Shown one piece after another: positions 38,114-50,900 of a stretch of 64,000 bases of DNA (its first letter is position 1; each line of letters starts with the position of its first letter). The notes under the pieces were generated by a model. It was not told the origin of the DNA. It did not search any database and saw nothing but the letters and a program-made list of their open reading frames with translations. The position numbers and the translations under genes were made by a program. The DNA comes from Neelides folsomi (taxonomy: Eukaryota > Arthropoda > Collembola > Neelipleona > Neelidae). The stretch lies in the NCBI GenBank assembly GCA_034687125.1, contig JAQGBZ010000138.1, forward strand, positions 1 through 64,000, written 5' to 3'.

Positions 38114-38845
38114 ACTTTTTCCTACAAAAAGAATTTTATTTGCCCAAGTCTTCTCGCTACTCGAACTTCTTCATTTCACCATTCCTTCTGCTCTTCTTTA
38201 TTTGTCAGTTTTTTATACCCTTGAGACTGTTACATCTACGACAACTACCTGCTAAACAATTCAAAGGGGTGGATGGGAATTGAGAAGTGATTCTCTCTTC
38301 TTACTCAACTTTAATTGAGACTAACCTGCCCCTAGGGCCCTTGGAGGAAATATGAGCGCATTATAAACCCCGTGACATCGGAGAAGAGTCGGAAATCTCT
38401 CCAAACCACACGAGCCATAACAATCCTTAATTATGTTAACTTCTTAGATTTCAACTCTCTATTTAACATGGGAACGGACAGCTTACCACACTGATTCAAG
38501 ATTTCCATCATGAGAGTAAGATCCATTGTGTCCCTTGTCACTCGCCCATTTATCCTGATCAACTTATGACCTTTGTTCTTTGTCTCTCTTTGGTCACTTT
38601 CTTTACATGCCTCAAAGGCTTGTAGACTAATCAGTCATTATTAATTATGTATTGATATGATTCACGTCAAACATATCTATTTTTGTACTTCGAATTAATA
38701 AAAATCATATATGAATCAATTTACACTTTCCCTTTTTAATTCACCATCACTATAATTTACTAAAGATTTCCATTCTTTTCATCTTAAACCACACCACAAT
38801 AAATGTATCAACGATCAAATTAAAATACTCGTACATGAATGAAAA
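38114..38845. other. Convergent 3' region, no gene seen
   Basis: This is the 3' flank of the Tweedle gene (plus) and of the armadillo-like gene (minus). AATAAAAA near 38697 might serve as a poly(A) signal for the Tweedle gene. No coding region could be supported. Confidence 0.45.
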
Positions 38846-40026
38846 TTAAAAATTATTCATTTCCCCGGTGTAGTAAGATTTCATGTGTATCAAATTTTGT
38901 AAATAAGTAGGTACTATAAAATAAACACAATAGGACATAGATAAAAAAATCGTCTTACATCCAATTAGTAAACCATCCCTTAGGACGCCAAGTCGCCTTT
39001 CTTCTCTTCTCCAAATTTCACAAAAAACTGCTGATAAAGAAATATCCTTTTCATCGCTCACCTTTTCTCCTTCTTGATTGTCAGCATTGCGAATCGCAAT
39101 AGGTTGTCGCTTTAATGGAAGACCATCTCCAGATGCAAATCGTCCTCGTACATGACGAAATTTTCTTTTCCAGAAAATGAGTTGATCGAAACATCGTGGA
39201 TATTCACAAAGCTCCAAAATACAATTAAGAATGTGAAGCTGACACGGTGGGGCTTCAGATATCTAAAACGAAAAGTTTCTATTATAATTTTTTCCATTTT
39301 ATCACAAATATAAACTTAAAACATTCATATTACTATTTATTTATTATGATTTTGGTTAAATAACCTCTAGGTAGTCGAGGATCTTAAACATTCCTTCATA
39401 AGCAATGAAAATCTCAAGACAAGTTGGTGAGTCTGCGACACATTTATAAATGCAGTTTGTAAATGCAATCTGGAGGCTGAAAAAGAATAAAATAAAGCCA
39501 TGCATTCCTCTTAAAAAGAGAAAATTGGATTTTGAATTAAGAAATACTGACAGTGGATTCACGGGGATCTCAGTAGCAAGAGCATTAATCACTTGATTTA
39601 TGAATTGAGTGAGAATTTTGACTCCGCCGTTTTCTGCAAAGGTGTCTTTCTGCTTTTCATCATTCTCACACAACGTTTCGCAAGAGAGAAGAACGTTGCA
39701 GAGTGTCGACTCATCTTCGAGGTTCAAATCACGATTTGAGAATTTTTCAAAATGCCCTAGGAGAAAATGAATGATTGTAAAATAAGGCAATTAAGTCATT
39801 ATAAATTTTCTGGTGTACGCATTCACTGGTGTGTAGCATCAGTGTGTAGCTTTACTTCAATTACTCACTAAATAATTACATATAGAGAAGTACCTTCAAG
39901 AATCATAAAAATGCGTTCTAAACTGCTCTTTGTATTCCATAATGGATCATCACGACAGCGAAGACCACATGCCTCCAAGAGATCACTTTCCTCTATAAGA
40001 TATCGTACACTCTGTGTCTTTGCCAT
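38846..40026 (-). CDS. Armadillo-like protein, possible CFAP69-type fragment
   Basis: Four exons on the minus strand: 39894-40026 (ATG at 40026), 39552-39756, 39365-39476 and 38846-39262. They close in phase to 288 residues. The sequence is helical and repeat-like: YLIEESDLLEACGLRCRDD, STLCNVLLSCETLCENDEKQ, AENGGVKILTQFINQVI, FTNCIYKCVADSPTCLEIFI and LHILNCILELCEYPRCFDQL. Near the end, VFCEIWRREERRLGVLRD resembles what I recall of the C-terminal part of CFAP69, a ciliary central-apparatus protein. I cannot confirm this, and the product is far shorter than a full CFAP69 (over 900 residues). Either the gene is truncated, upstream exons were missed beyond 40026, or it is a different armadillo protein. 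The final 37 residues after LLIG look less protein-like and could be intron read-through. Confidence 0.55.
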
Positions 40027-42762
40027 TTTAAAAATTATAAAAGCCAAAGTATGTATTCGCATTCTTTTATATAATTTTAATCAAAGAAAATTAAAATAAT
40101 CAGCATTATTTTCATAGGTACATTCGTTATGTGTTACATTATGTCTCACATTCAGTTAAATTAAGCAGATTAAAGCTGGTTTGGGCCCATTTGAAAGAGA
40201 CGATCTCTTGTTTAAAGGCTTTCCAGTGACTAGGTAAGTGCATAAAAATAATAAATGTGTTGAACTATCGATTTCCCATTTTACAAGGAAGCAGAAAGTT
40301 CAATGTTGTGTTCGTGAGGAGATTGTAAAAGACAAAATTAAGAAATGGCATTTCATAAAATTATTTTAATATACCTACAATTTTAGGGACTTATATACTA
40401 TGCTTTGATATACCTACTCAATGTATAGGATGATACTTTTTTGAACTTTAATACAGAGCAGAGTAAAATAAGATATGTAATTCTACTGTAAATTACACTA
40501 TTGTTAAATACCATATCATATACATAAATATGCATTAATTAGTTTTAAAGTGAAATTGTTTGAAAAGTATTTGTTTATTTATTAAAATCGTTTTTACTTT
40601 GTAAAATGAGACATTTTTATAACTTAACTTACTTGCTAATTTATATTATACTTCCTATGTACAAAAAATCGAACAAATTAATAATTATTATCTATATGTA
40701 ATATGTAGCCTTAAAGCCTATGAAAAATATTAAAGCAACGACCAATTAAAGATGAAAATCAGTATAGGTATTTTAAATAAAAACATTTTAACTATGTATT
40801 CACTTTACACAAATTAAGTTTAGGTATGTAAATTCAGATTGGCAGATTATGCGATTAGCACAAATCATGTATGCTATATAAAAGTGAGTTCTTTATATTT
40901 ATTATACAGTCAAAAAGTATTATATACCTAAATAATGTATAAAATAGATAAGTAATAGTTAAATCCCTTACAAGTAAATATAATACATAATACACACTAT
41001 CTGATAAAGTAAAACAAGAGATTTTTAATTAATTTAAAGTTCAATGTTTAATTGGCCATATAATCAAGCAACTTAAAAATTAATAACTAAAAAATACAAT
41101 TAAAACTTTAAAACATCAAATAGATTATGAGTAGCAAAGTGAATATAAATATTACGTATAGTATCCTGAATATTCAAACAAATATATGTAAAACTTACAT
41201 TTTCACCTTATACAAACTATACAATTAAAACTCGCATTCTCGACTAGATTGCTAAAATAGAGTTAATTTTTGTATATTATAAGAACTGTTTTTAAATCAT
41301 TAATTAATATGACATACTCGCTCCAAGTCGTATGTTATGTTTATAGTTAGTTAGTACGCAAAATATAATTACACAGCTCATAACTATGCATGTATAATTG
41401 TATGCAATGTATGTATGTCTATAAATATTTACTAAAAGTAAGTAATACGGTAATACCTATGTAAGTAAGTTTAAAGTAGTAAGCCAAGATATAATACATT
41501 TACCTATTCACATTTTAATGAATTAAATTATTGATACCTACTATTTTAGCTTCTTTGATTAACAAAGAAGCTTACAATTTTTACTTTCTGATTCCATTCC
41601 ATATAAAATAAGATATGGTTTATTGATGATATCTAAACAGCATTGTATTTATTTAATAATTTTGCAACTAAATTTTTGTAAAAATCTTAAAATTTAATTC
41701 TTAAGATATACAAATACAATTATGTATAATATTTACATATCAAACTGGTTTTACATTCTTTAAATGATACGAGTATTTCATAAATTGGCACTTCTAAATG
41801 TAACGAATCCTCAACATTTTGAATACAGCGATTCCTTTACAAAGAGTCCGAAAAATTATTTTATCATTTTGATGTTTTTCAGTCCAATAAACTAACGTCT
41901 TAAATTAATAATCAAATAGTTTTTTGGAAAGTTGTGATATTCTTGAGAAAATGTTATATGGACTTATTTACTGATCGCGTGCTATCTCAAACTGATCCTA
42001 TCTAATTGTAATTGAATGTACCTAATTATGTATGAATACTAGATTTTTTGTATTAATATTGTAAAATCTACTTAACATTTATCTTAAAAAGGTACTTTAG
42101 TTTAAAAAGGAGTAAGCGAGAGAATTTTATTACTTACATGTTAAAAATTTATGTCAATACATAGATTTTTTTACTATTGATTGATGATTTAGTTTGTGAT
42201 AAATTACACTTAAATAAGATTCAATAAATTACTTATTTCATAACAGTATATGACTAATCTTTTATAAAATAACAACTCTCATACTTACTTTTAGTATTAA
42301 AGCTTAAAATCTTATATTTATGTAATGTACATTGTATACTGATTTACATATAATGATAAATTAATTATTAATAATATACCTAGTATAATATATAATATTC
42401 AACGAACTTAATGTTTTCAATCTTATTGTTCTGAGATGATTTGAGATGACTTGATTCATTATATAAAAATTATTGATAATTCCTTTTGTGAGGAGATTGA
42501 AAGTGGAACAACAGGAAATGTTTTTGTGATATTTGGGACGGTTCTTATCTAATAACAATTTGACAAAAGGAGTGCGATGTAATAACATTTGTCAATTTAG
42601 CACTTGAGAAAATCATATACTTAACGACGAGCTTTTCAACTCGTTCTTCTATTGATGGGCGTCTTCAACGTGGAACATGTACGAAAGTCGAAGATTCATT
42701 CTTGGCTGTTTTCGGCTTGACTATATAAAAGTGAAAGGATGAGTCTGGTTGAATTATTCGGC
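40027..42762. other. Gene-poor interval of about 2.7 kb
   Basis: Strongly AT-rich with many short GTAT/TATG runs. It contains no coding frame, RNA gene or repeat that I could support. It includes the 3' flank of agrin, whose stop codon is at 42763-42765, and any missed upstream exons of the armadillo-like gene. Confidence 0.5.
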
Positions 42763-44920
42763 CTAGTCGTCATCTTCACAGAATGGGGTTCCTGTTGCAT
42801 ATGCAATCTTGGACAATGGCAGTCTTCTTTTCTCAATTCGGACCATATCAATGCAACCGACGAATCCCTGGTGTAACTCTGGAGGAACTTCACCAGGCAA
42901 AACCGACGTCGCAACACCTCCTAAGGAATAAAAACCAACATCAAACAAAGTTGAAGAGGAATAGGAGAACAAAAAGTCCATAAAGTAGATTCCGTAATCC
43001 TCTCAATAGCTTCTAGAGGCTTCAACAGTGGCTCCTGGAGTGCTTTTAAGTTCAGCCCTTCTTTAGGTTTATACATTTTATATTCGGTTTATACCTAGCC
43101 AATATCGGCCGTCAGAGAGGAGAACGTTACTTCCAACAGGAGCCGTCGCTCTTTGAGGTGTTGAAGAGTCCACCTGAAGAACAATTAATCTTCGTCTTCG
43201 TGCTATTAAAATTTGATGCCAGCGCCCATCGTCCGATACTTTTACCTGAACAAAGAGAATATTCCATTTATCATTTTCGCTAATTGAAAGATCCTTATTA
43301 ATATAATTTAGCTTTGCTCTACTTTATAATGTGAAAATTTGTAATTAATGAAAGAAGCTAATTTCAAGAGCAACGAACCTTGGATCGAATAATGGTAGGA
43401 CGTTTGTGTTTTCCTGCACCTAACTCGACTCGAAGCTCTGGATAGCCGTCAACAATGAATAGACCCAAATATCCCTTCCGCTTGTTGCTTTGCACGTGAG
43501 TTCCTTTTCCCGTCCAGATCAATAGCCCGGGATTCTCGCTTTTCGTTCGGAAGACGATCTCTATCCGATTTCGCCGCTGAGCCTTCACCCTGGAACAAAC
43601 CCTCATCATTTATTTATGTGAATTTGGAAAAGCTACAGAGTGAGAGAACTTTAATCATCTCATCATCTTCTTATTCATCTCAACATCGGCTAACTTTTTC
43701 TCTTGCTCTTATCAATTCATTCAACTCCTTTCATGAATAAGTTATGAGAAATTTTCCGTTTCTCCCCTTCCTCAAAGCAGAAATGACAAAAAATAAAAAT
43801 GTGATTTATCTTTGTATTAAAAGCCTAAAGAAATTGAGAAAATTCACTCAGCTGTATAAAAAACAAATTAATAAAACCCCAATCAAAAACTTTCATCGTC
43901 AACATTTTATAACTACCTATGTAAGGCTTAGATATTACAAGAGTTGGGTTTCTGGACTTTTGCCAACACGGAGGAATCGTTAAGATTTTAAACAGCTTTA
44001 TTAAAGATTTAATTAAAGGCATTAAAGGTTCATTAATTATTAGAACATTTATATGCAAGGTAGATGATAGTAAGAAAGTATTTGCATAGATAGGATAAGA
44101 CTCCACTTAAAGAAGATACACATTCGTTTCCACTACGGATATTTTTAATAAAATTCTATATTGGCAAAGAATTAATTAGCTGAGTGAGTGCCGTAACGAT
44201 ATTTGACATAATTAGTTATTGAATTGAAGGAACGAAAGGGAAACTGCACCACGAAACATTAATTACCCAATTAGTAAATAGATCTGTATAGGAAGCAAGA
44301 TTAGATGTCGTTAATTAAGTTTTAGAGAAGGAAGTTAAACCTGTTTTCTGACTCATATTCAAGAATTGGATTGAAATCGTCATTGTCGACATATTCTTCG
44401 TTTTCAAATTCCGCATTATCTTCGTCAGGTGAACCCTCAACAGGATCGTTTTCTCCTTCAGACTCCTCTGAGAGAATTTCATCATCAGAGAAAAGTTCAT
44501 CGAGATGTGAATCAAAATGCTCGTTATACAAATCGTCGTAGTCGGAAAAGTTGAAAGACTCGCTAGTTGAAGGAACGGAAGCATAAATAGAAAGAAACAA
44601 AGTCACCATGTTCGATGTTAGTTGATTTCAAACAAAGCTTAATTAATAGTAATCTTGTTAATTATTTTTTCATATAAAGGTATTCTATTGCATTAATATT
44701 AAAAAATGCATTCATAGCTTCAATTTTATATAATTATTAGAAAGATGTCAGATTTGCTTCAGCTTTACATACAAGTATCTGTATCATACTCTACTTTAAA
44801 TAATGGAATGAATTATTTAAACTACAGGTATGTATATCAATACTTACTTTTTGGAAACTTTTCTGGGAAATCTGAGATAGCTTTGGCCATCAAAACTAAC
44901 AGGGCCTGGAATTTCCAACC
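42763..44920 (-). other. AGRN: Agrin LG3 domain exons
   Basis: The exons are 44848-44920 (GPVSFDGQSYLRFPRKVSKK), 44341-44562 (acidic cassette), 43379-43589 (RRNRIEIVFRTKSENPGLLI, FIVDGYPELRVELGAG), 43095-43245 (DDGRWHQILIARRRRL, LLSDGRYWLGG) and 42763-42920 (GFVGCIDMVRIEKRRLPL, ending TPFCEDDD). They form one laminin-G fold of about 180 residues without the cassette. In vertebrates LG3 carries the z-site that controls LRP4/MuSK signalling. Confidence 0.92.
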
Positions 44921-47900
44921 CTAAAATTTAATACAAAAAACATTAAAATCCAAATTAATAAATCAAAAGATAGTTAACTTCATGTCATATTTATGTTAAC
45001 AAAGTAAACCGTCAAATTTAATAATGAATAATTAGGTAAGCAAGTTTAAACAACTGATTCTAAAGTATCATAAATTTTCATAATGAATTAATTATGGTAG
45101 ATTATGTGTTTGTAAACTTACGAATTTCGCAATTTCTTCCAGAGAACTGAGATGGGCAAAGACAAACAAAAGATTCAAGCCGAGGAAAGCAAGTTCCTCC
45201 ATTGAGACAAGGAGCTTCTACACTTGTTCCACACGGAGGCCCTTCATAACGATGAACAAGTCTTTCCCTGAGCGCAGTATTAATTTCCTTATGATAAGTC
45301 TCTCCATTCACTCTCATAAACTGAAGTGCTCCGTCGAATGGAGTTAAGATTCCCAATTCCCTATGCACCATATTCATATCCCTGCAAGAATCATAACATT
45401 AAACATTTTGTTTTCCCAATTGAAATTGAAAAAATAAAAATAGATTTCCCTGTGACACCAGAGTCACCAGACATTAAGACAAACGAGTCACTGTAAAATA
45501 GAATTTTATTTTACCTGATTCCCCCAATGTAAAGTGGAAGCTCCAAATTGAGTTCAGAGAGAGTCGGAGGCGATCGGGTTAATTGAACGGGTTGGCCATC
45601 AATCTGAAGCCTCCCTTCTCGCCCCTCTCTCTTCACCACGACCCAGTGCCACTTGTTCAGTGAAATTGGAAGACTCCACCTTTAAAGTCATTCGATCAGA
45701 GCTTAAATATTTATTTACGCAGCCTCACGTTAAATTCGCCATTCCGCTCCCGAGGTCAAAGAGGAATTGGAGGTGGCCATTATGAACGAGCAAAGTTAGG
45801 AAATCTCCTTTCCCCATTTCTTGTCCGTTGTAGAGAATGAGTCCATTTTGAGCACGGAGCATAAGCCACATTTCAATCGACACTTGCCTCGCGCCATTGT
45901 CTATCTTTGGGACTTCAAGGTATGAGAATCCTCGAAAGTCGAGCATGGCTTCTGTCTCAACAACGGCACTCAGACGAGAGTCGCAAACACTCCCTGCCAA
46001 ACATCCATACTTAAGAATTTTCCTTCCGAAACCTATAATTTTATTATTACCAGTGTACTCGGGGTGACAGACGCATTTGAATCCACTCGAAACTCCTTTA
46101 TCCTCCCAGCAAATTCCGTGGTTTTGACACGGGCTCTTTGAGCAACGATTCCCAGTCACAGGTCCTTCAAGGAAAGTTTGATCTGTCGTTGAAGTTGTTG
46201 ACTTTCTTCTCAACGAGGCCGACTGCTCCTCTTCGCCCTCTCCCTCAAAGTACACATTGTACATTGGAGTCGTGGTGAACCGATGGAAAGGACTCATCAC
46301 AGGGCATTGGAATACATTGTCAAATGAGACGATAAGCGGATCTTTTTTCTCGAACTCTATCGGACGTCGTCCCACTTTCAGCTTATGGACACAGCCTATG
46401 AAGCCTTCGGACGTCCCCACTGTCTCCCAAATCCTATTTCCATGTTACAGACTTAGATTTACAAAACCGGGAAAGAGTTCCCTAAAAGCCTTCAAAAAAT
46501 CTTTGTCATACTTGGTGGAATTAAGTGGCGTATAGCCCAAGTAGCCCCCATGGTCAAGATTGAGGGATTTCATCGTGCCGGGAGAAATCCCTTTCACATC
46601 TTCCTCTTCGTCAACTCGGAGCAGACCGTCGCGGTTGTATCGTTTAGCTACAATATGATAAGTTGACCCTGCATGCACCCTGGTCGCCGATCTTAATATT
46701 GCCGGTCCATCACCAAGATCGTATCGGAACTCGACGAATCTACGAAGGAAACAGAGTGCGATTAAGTAAGTTCAAATCCCTCAAAGCTCCTGAGGATTAA
46801 AGTTCCAAAACTTTTTATTTTCATTTTTACCCGTCGATGAGAGCCAAAGAAAGGAAATCTCCGGATCCGTTTGAGTGCTGAGAAGAAAAAACGAGGATTC
46901 CATGGGCATAATCAAGATATGGGGTTACTTCAAGCTCAAGGCTCAACTTGTGGTAACCGGCGAGTTTCCCGATAGAAATCGTCGACCGCCCGGAGAAGAA
47001 AGGGAAAGGATGCTCTGAAGGAATTGGATCACGAATTTACAAAATACTCCGTCCAAAGAATGTTCAAAATGTTCAAAATCCTACCTGTGTGAGAGCAGCC
47101 ATTCTCCGAATTGGATTTGGCCAAAGGACAAACACAAGAATGAGTCCCATTCAAGTGATCAAAGCAGTCTGAAGGGAATTCGCAAAGATTTGAGTCCTTG
47201 CTGCACCTTAGCGGCCCTGTATGCGGATCTAGAGGAAAAGAATGGGATTAAATGCTGTAAATTGCATTCCGCTCCTCCAATTCTCTTTCGTCGAAAGAAA
47301 CTCATTTCGCTTTCGTTCAGCCTTCATTAAACCAAAGGCTGGGAGTGAATTGAACTGTCTTGACTGATAAGTTTTGACGTTGGGAGAGATCCCCTTTACT
47401 TACGGATAGTCTTGCACTGAATTCTTTCAGAGTCTTCGTGAAAGCCCTCTCTGCAGATGCACCAACCGGAGAGACAAATGCTGTGAGCCGTCACACAATC
47501 CTTCTGATTGACGCAAGATTCCCCCAAGTAACTCCGTATCTGTAAATGAAAATTTTGATTTGGTGCCCCACTCAGAGATTTTGTATTAAAAATGAAACTC
47601 TTTTAACCATATTTCAAATAATTAAATCTCCATTCATGGAGTGATAAACTAATGTGGCTCATTCTTACCTGAATTGTTGCAGAGGTTGGAGATCGATGAC
47701 CGTAGAAATTCTTGAGGAAACTATCTTGGAATTTTGGTTGAAGTGGGAGATGTCTTGTTGATTTCATGCCTGAGGACCCAGCTCCCATTTGATCTCGCCA
47801 TATTTCTCCATTACTTCTACCCGACTCGCTCCCATCCATCCCGTCGTCTCCGGGTTCCGTGAAGTGAAGTCCTGAAATCCCTGAGCCCGTCCATCTCCTA

Positions 47901-50900
47901 ATCGTCGGACTCTCCGTCCCATCCGACTCACCTGTACATTCATTCACATCTTAGCTCTCTCAATTATTAATGAGGGAATCGGCTGTAAAATTCACTTACT
48001 TGAGTCTCGGCAAGGCCCTTTGAGCGTCACCCAAATTGGCTTTTGACTCCTACAAGATTGGAGACGCACAAGGCATTCGCTCTCATAGGTAAATCCGTCA
48101 CTCGCACACACCTCCTGTCAGATTCATTGTAAACCAGTGTTATTTTCTTTCCTTTCATCTTCTTCCTCATTAAAACCTCTCACATCATTCAAACTCTTTG
48201 TAATCATCTTTTGTCAAAAGTTCGCATTGACTTCTACCACACTTTCATTGTAAATACTCTCGACATCCCCTGATACCTACAAGCCTTACAAATACAATAC
48301 CACCCGCGTTTTATGGTACACAAACCCTTGATAAATGTTTTCCTACAGTAAATAAATACATAATAGGTATTCCTACTTTTTAAACTTTAGAAGTTGTATA
48401 GTAATATGATGTAAAAGTAAAAGATATTTTCCCTTTGTGTTATACCCAAGGCTGTTCATAAACAGGTGTTTAAACATGTATAAACATATATAAATCTGCA
48501 TAAATCTGTTTAAACATGGGTGAATATGGATAAAATATAAAAAATTAGGCATATTCCTGAATGAGATAAAAGGAATTTCAAATTCTGTGTGCATTTACAT
48601 TAGATCATGAGGGGCCAGGGTCTAATTCCACCCGACCTCGGCAACCCACTACTCTTCCTCATTTTCACAAAGGATTAAATGAAAATAAATTTATTTTATT
48701 TTAAACTGAAAACTGGGGCACCGTGAGAGATATAAATATCCCATTCATCCAGCCTGGATGAATTAAATAATTTATCCATGTTTAAACAGGGTAAAAAACC
48801 AGCCCTGGTTATACCTATTTCAACCAACAGATACCTATGCAGAACTTAAAAATTGTAGGATGAAATTACTGTATGCATGTATTACATGTGATGCATTAAC
48901 TAAACCATTCGGAATAAGTTTAACAAAGGTGTTTATGAAAAACATAATTAAAATAAATTTATTTTAGTGATATATGAAACGATGATACTGGTATCTGATA
49001 TGACTACTAATATGTGTATAAATATCATATGGCGATTGATTTCTAAGATTCAATACATTATTCATCTAATAATGGAATTTTTATAACCTATTGCATGTTA
49101 ATAAATAAATAATTGAATTTACCTCCTTGTCGGGAATATCTGTGCAATGGATATTGCAGATACACCCAGCTCGATTCCCATCCTGCTCGCATTCTGCCCC
49201 AAAGCCACAAACAACTTCTTCGCAAGTTCTCCCAAGATTCACTGAGTCTGAAATTGGAGAAGGAAATTAGAAAATGACAAAGGAGAAATTCGAGGTGAAA
49301 GGATGAAGAATTCCTTTCTCGCCCTTCTTCTTCTATTAAATGGAAAAGCGGAGCCAGCAGAGGGGAAAATCATAATTCTTTGTTTACTACAATTATCCCC
49401 ATATAAGGCCCATATTGACGATTGGGAATGGCCTCTTTTCGTCGCGAAGTTTTTAGGCTAGATTTCAATTTCCGCTCAGGGATTTAGAGATTTCTCTATT
49501 GAGAGGAGATGAGGAAGGCGAAGAGAAAAGGAAAGACTCATAGAAAGTAATAATAATAGAACGGGTGGTTTTATGAGTGCCATGAACTGTGTGTCTTTAC
49601 ATGGTGGCCGTAACAAACAACGGCTATAACTCTCATCTGACTCTCGGCCCATTGAGGAAAGGAAAGAGAAATCCTGAGTTGTGGCTGACAAGTCTTACCA
49701 GAAGTACAGCCATAGGGTCCGAGGAATTCTCCTTCGCCACATGAATCACATTTATGGCCCAAGACCCCAGGTTTGCAAACACACCGCCCTACAATATAAA
49801 AATTCCTCATTATTTCCAACATTCGGACCAACATAATCCAAATTCGATTAGCGAGGAATTATTAGAAGGTATGGTGAAATGAGAGGAAATAAAAATCTTA
49901 CCGCTCATCTGCTCACAGTCGTCTCTGACGGACCCGAATTTTGAGCAACCACAAGCTGAAAAATGAAAGTTGTTTATCAATCTCATCTCAAGAAATCATT
50001 GATGTGGAGAAAGTCGGTCAAGTGTAAAGATGGATTTCTTACACATGCAGCCAGTTTCTCCTTCAATCGCGATCCTTTGAAGACCCCAGAAGCCAGGGAG
50101 ACATCTGTCACATTTATTGCCTCCAACTCCAGTTCTGCAGAGACAGTCTTGAGTGACCGGGTCGCAAGTCTCTGCCACCGAACCCAATTTGTTACATTGA
50201 CAAATTGAGGGACATCCAGCGTTGTTAGGATCAAAAGCTACGGTTTGACCATCTGGACAACAACCAAATGTGGTTCCCGAGCATCGGCCTCCACTCGCCA
50301 TCGGCCTCCTAGTCGTCGAACGTTCTTCAACTAATGAACAAATAGTCAAGTCATATACACGCTCATAATTTACGACCTTTGTATATTGCTAGAAATCTAT
50401 CTCGTTCAAATGACTAATGAAGGTAATCACTATCATTGATTTTTGTAAATTGTACATCAATACCTATCTTAGACTATGATTGCATTTAAAGGCCTTTTGT
50501 TCAAAGGAAAAATTTAAGATTGTATTATAGAGGATTATCTTTATAAATTGAATTGAGAAAGACTTAAGGATAAATAAGCCTTTTTCGAAATAAAACTATT
50601 TTATGACATTTTACATATAAATATGTAAGAATCTGCAAATATAAATCGATAATAACAATAATTAAAATGGCTGCTTGAATATTCTTCCCAAATGTATACT
50701 TGGAAAAGGGGGATTGGAGGCAAATAGTTGAAATTTAAAGGTTCTTGAAGGTCCAAGACGTCATACATAAGAAAAGGGTTTATGAAGCAGAAGAACAGAT
50801 TGCTTCCCCCTTCATCAAGACTTTCCCCTCATCTCTCCTCATATAGAGGTGGTTTATCTTTACGATCTCATTTCTCTCTCCTCTCAAGTCCCCCTTTATC

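Noticed and set aside
46434-46511. In-frame stop codon within agrin LG1 suggesting a pseudogene
   Set aside because: A 78-nt GT-AG intron of the correct phase removes the stop and restores an uninterrupted LG domain; all other agrin junctions also close.
48609-48660. GC-richer patch with GGTCTAATTCC, resembling a tRNA-type B box (possible SINE)
   Set aside because: It lies inside the hAT-type MITE, no A box or cloverleaf could be built, and the 8-bp duplication explains the insertion better.
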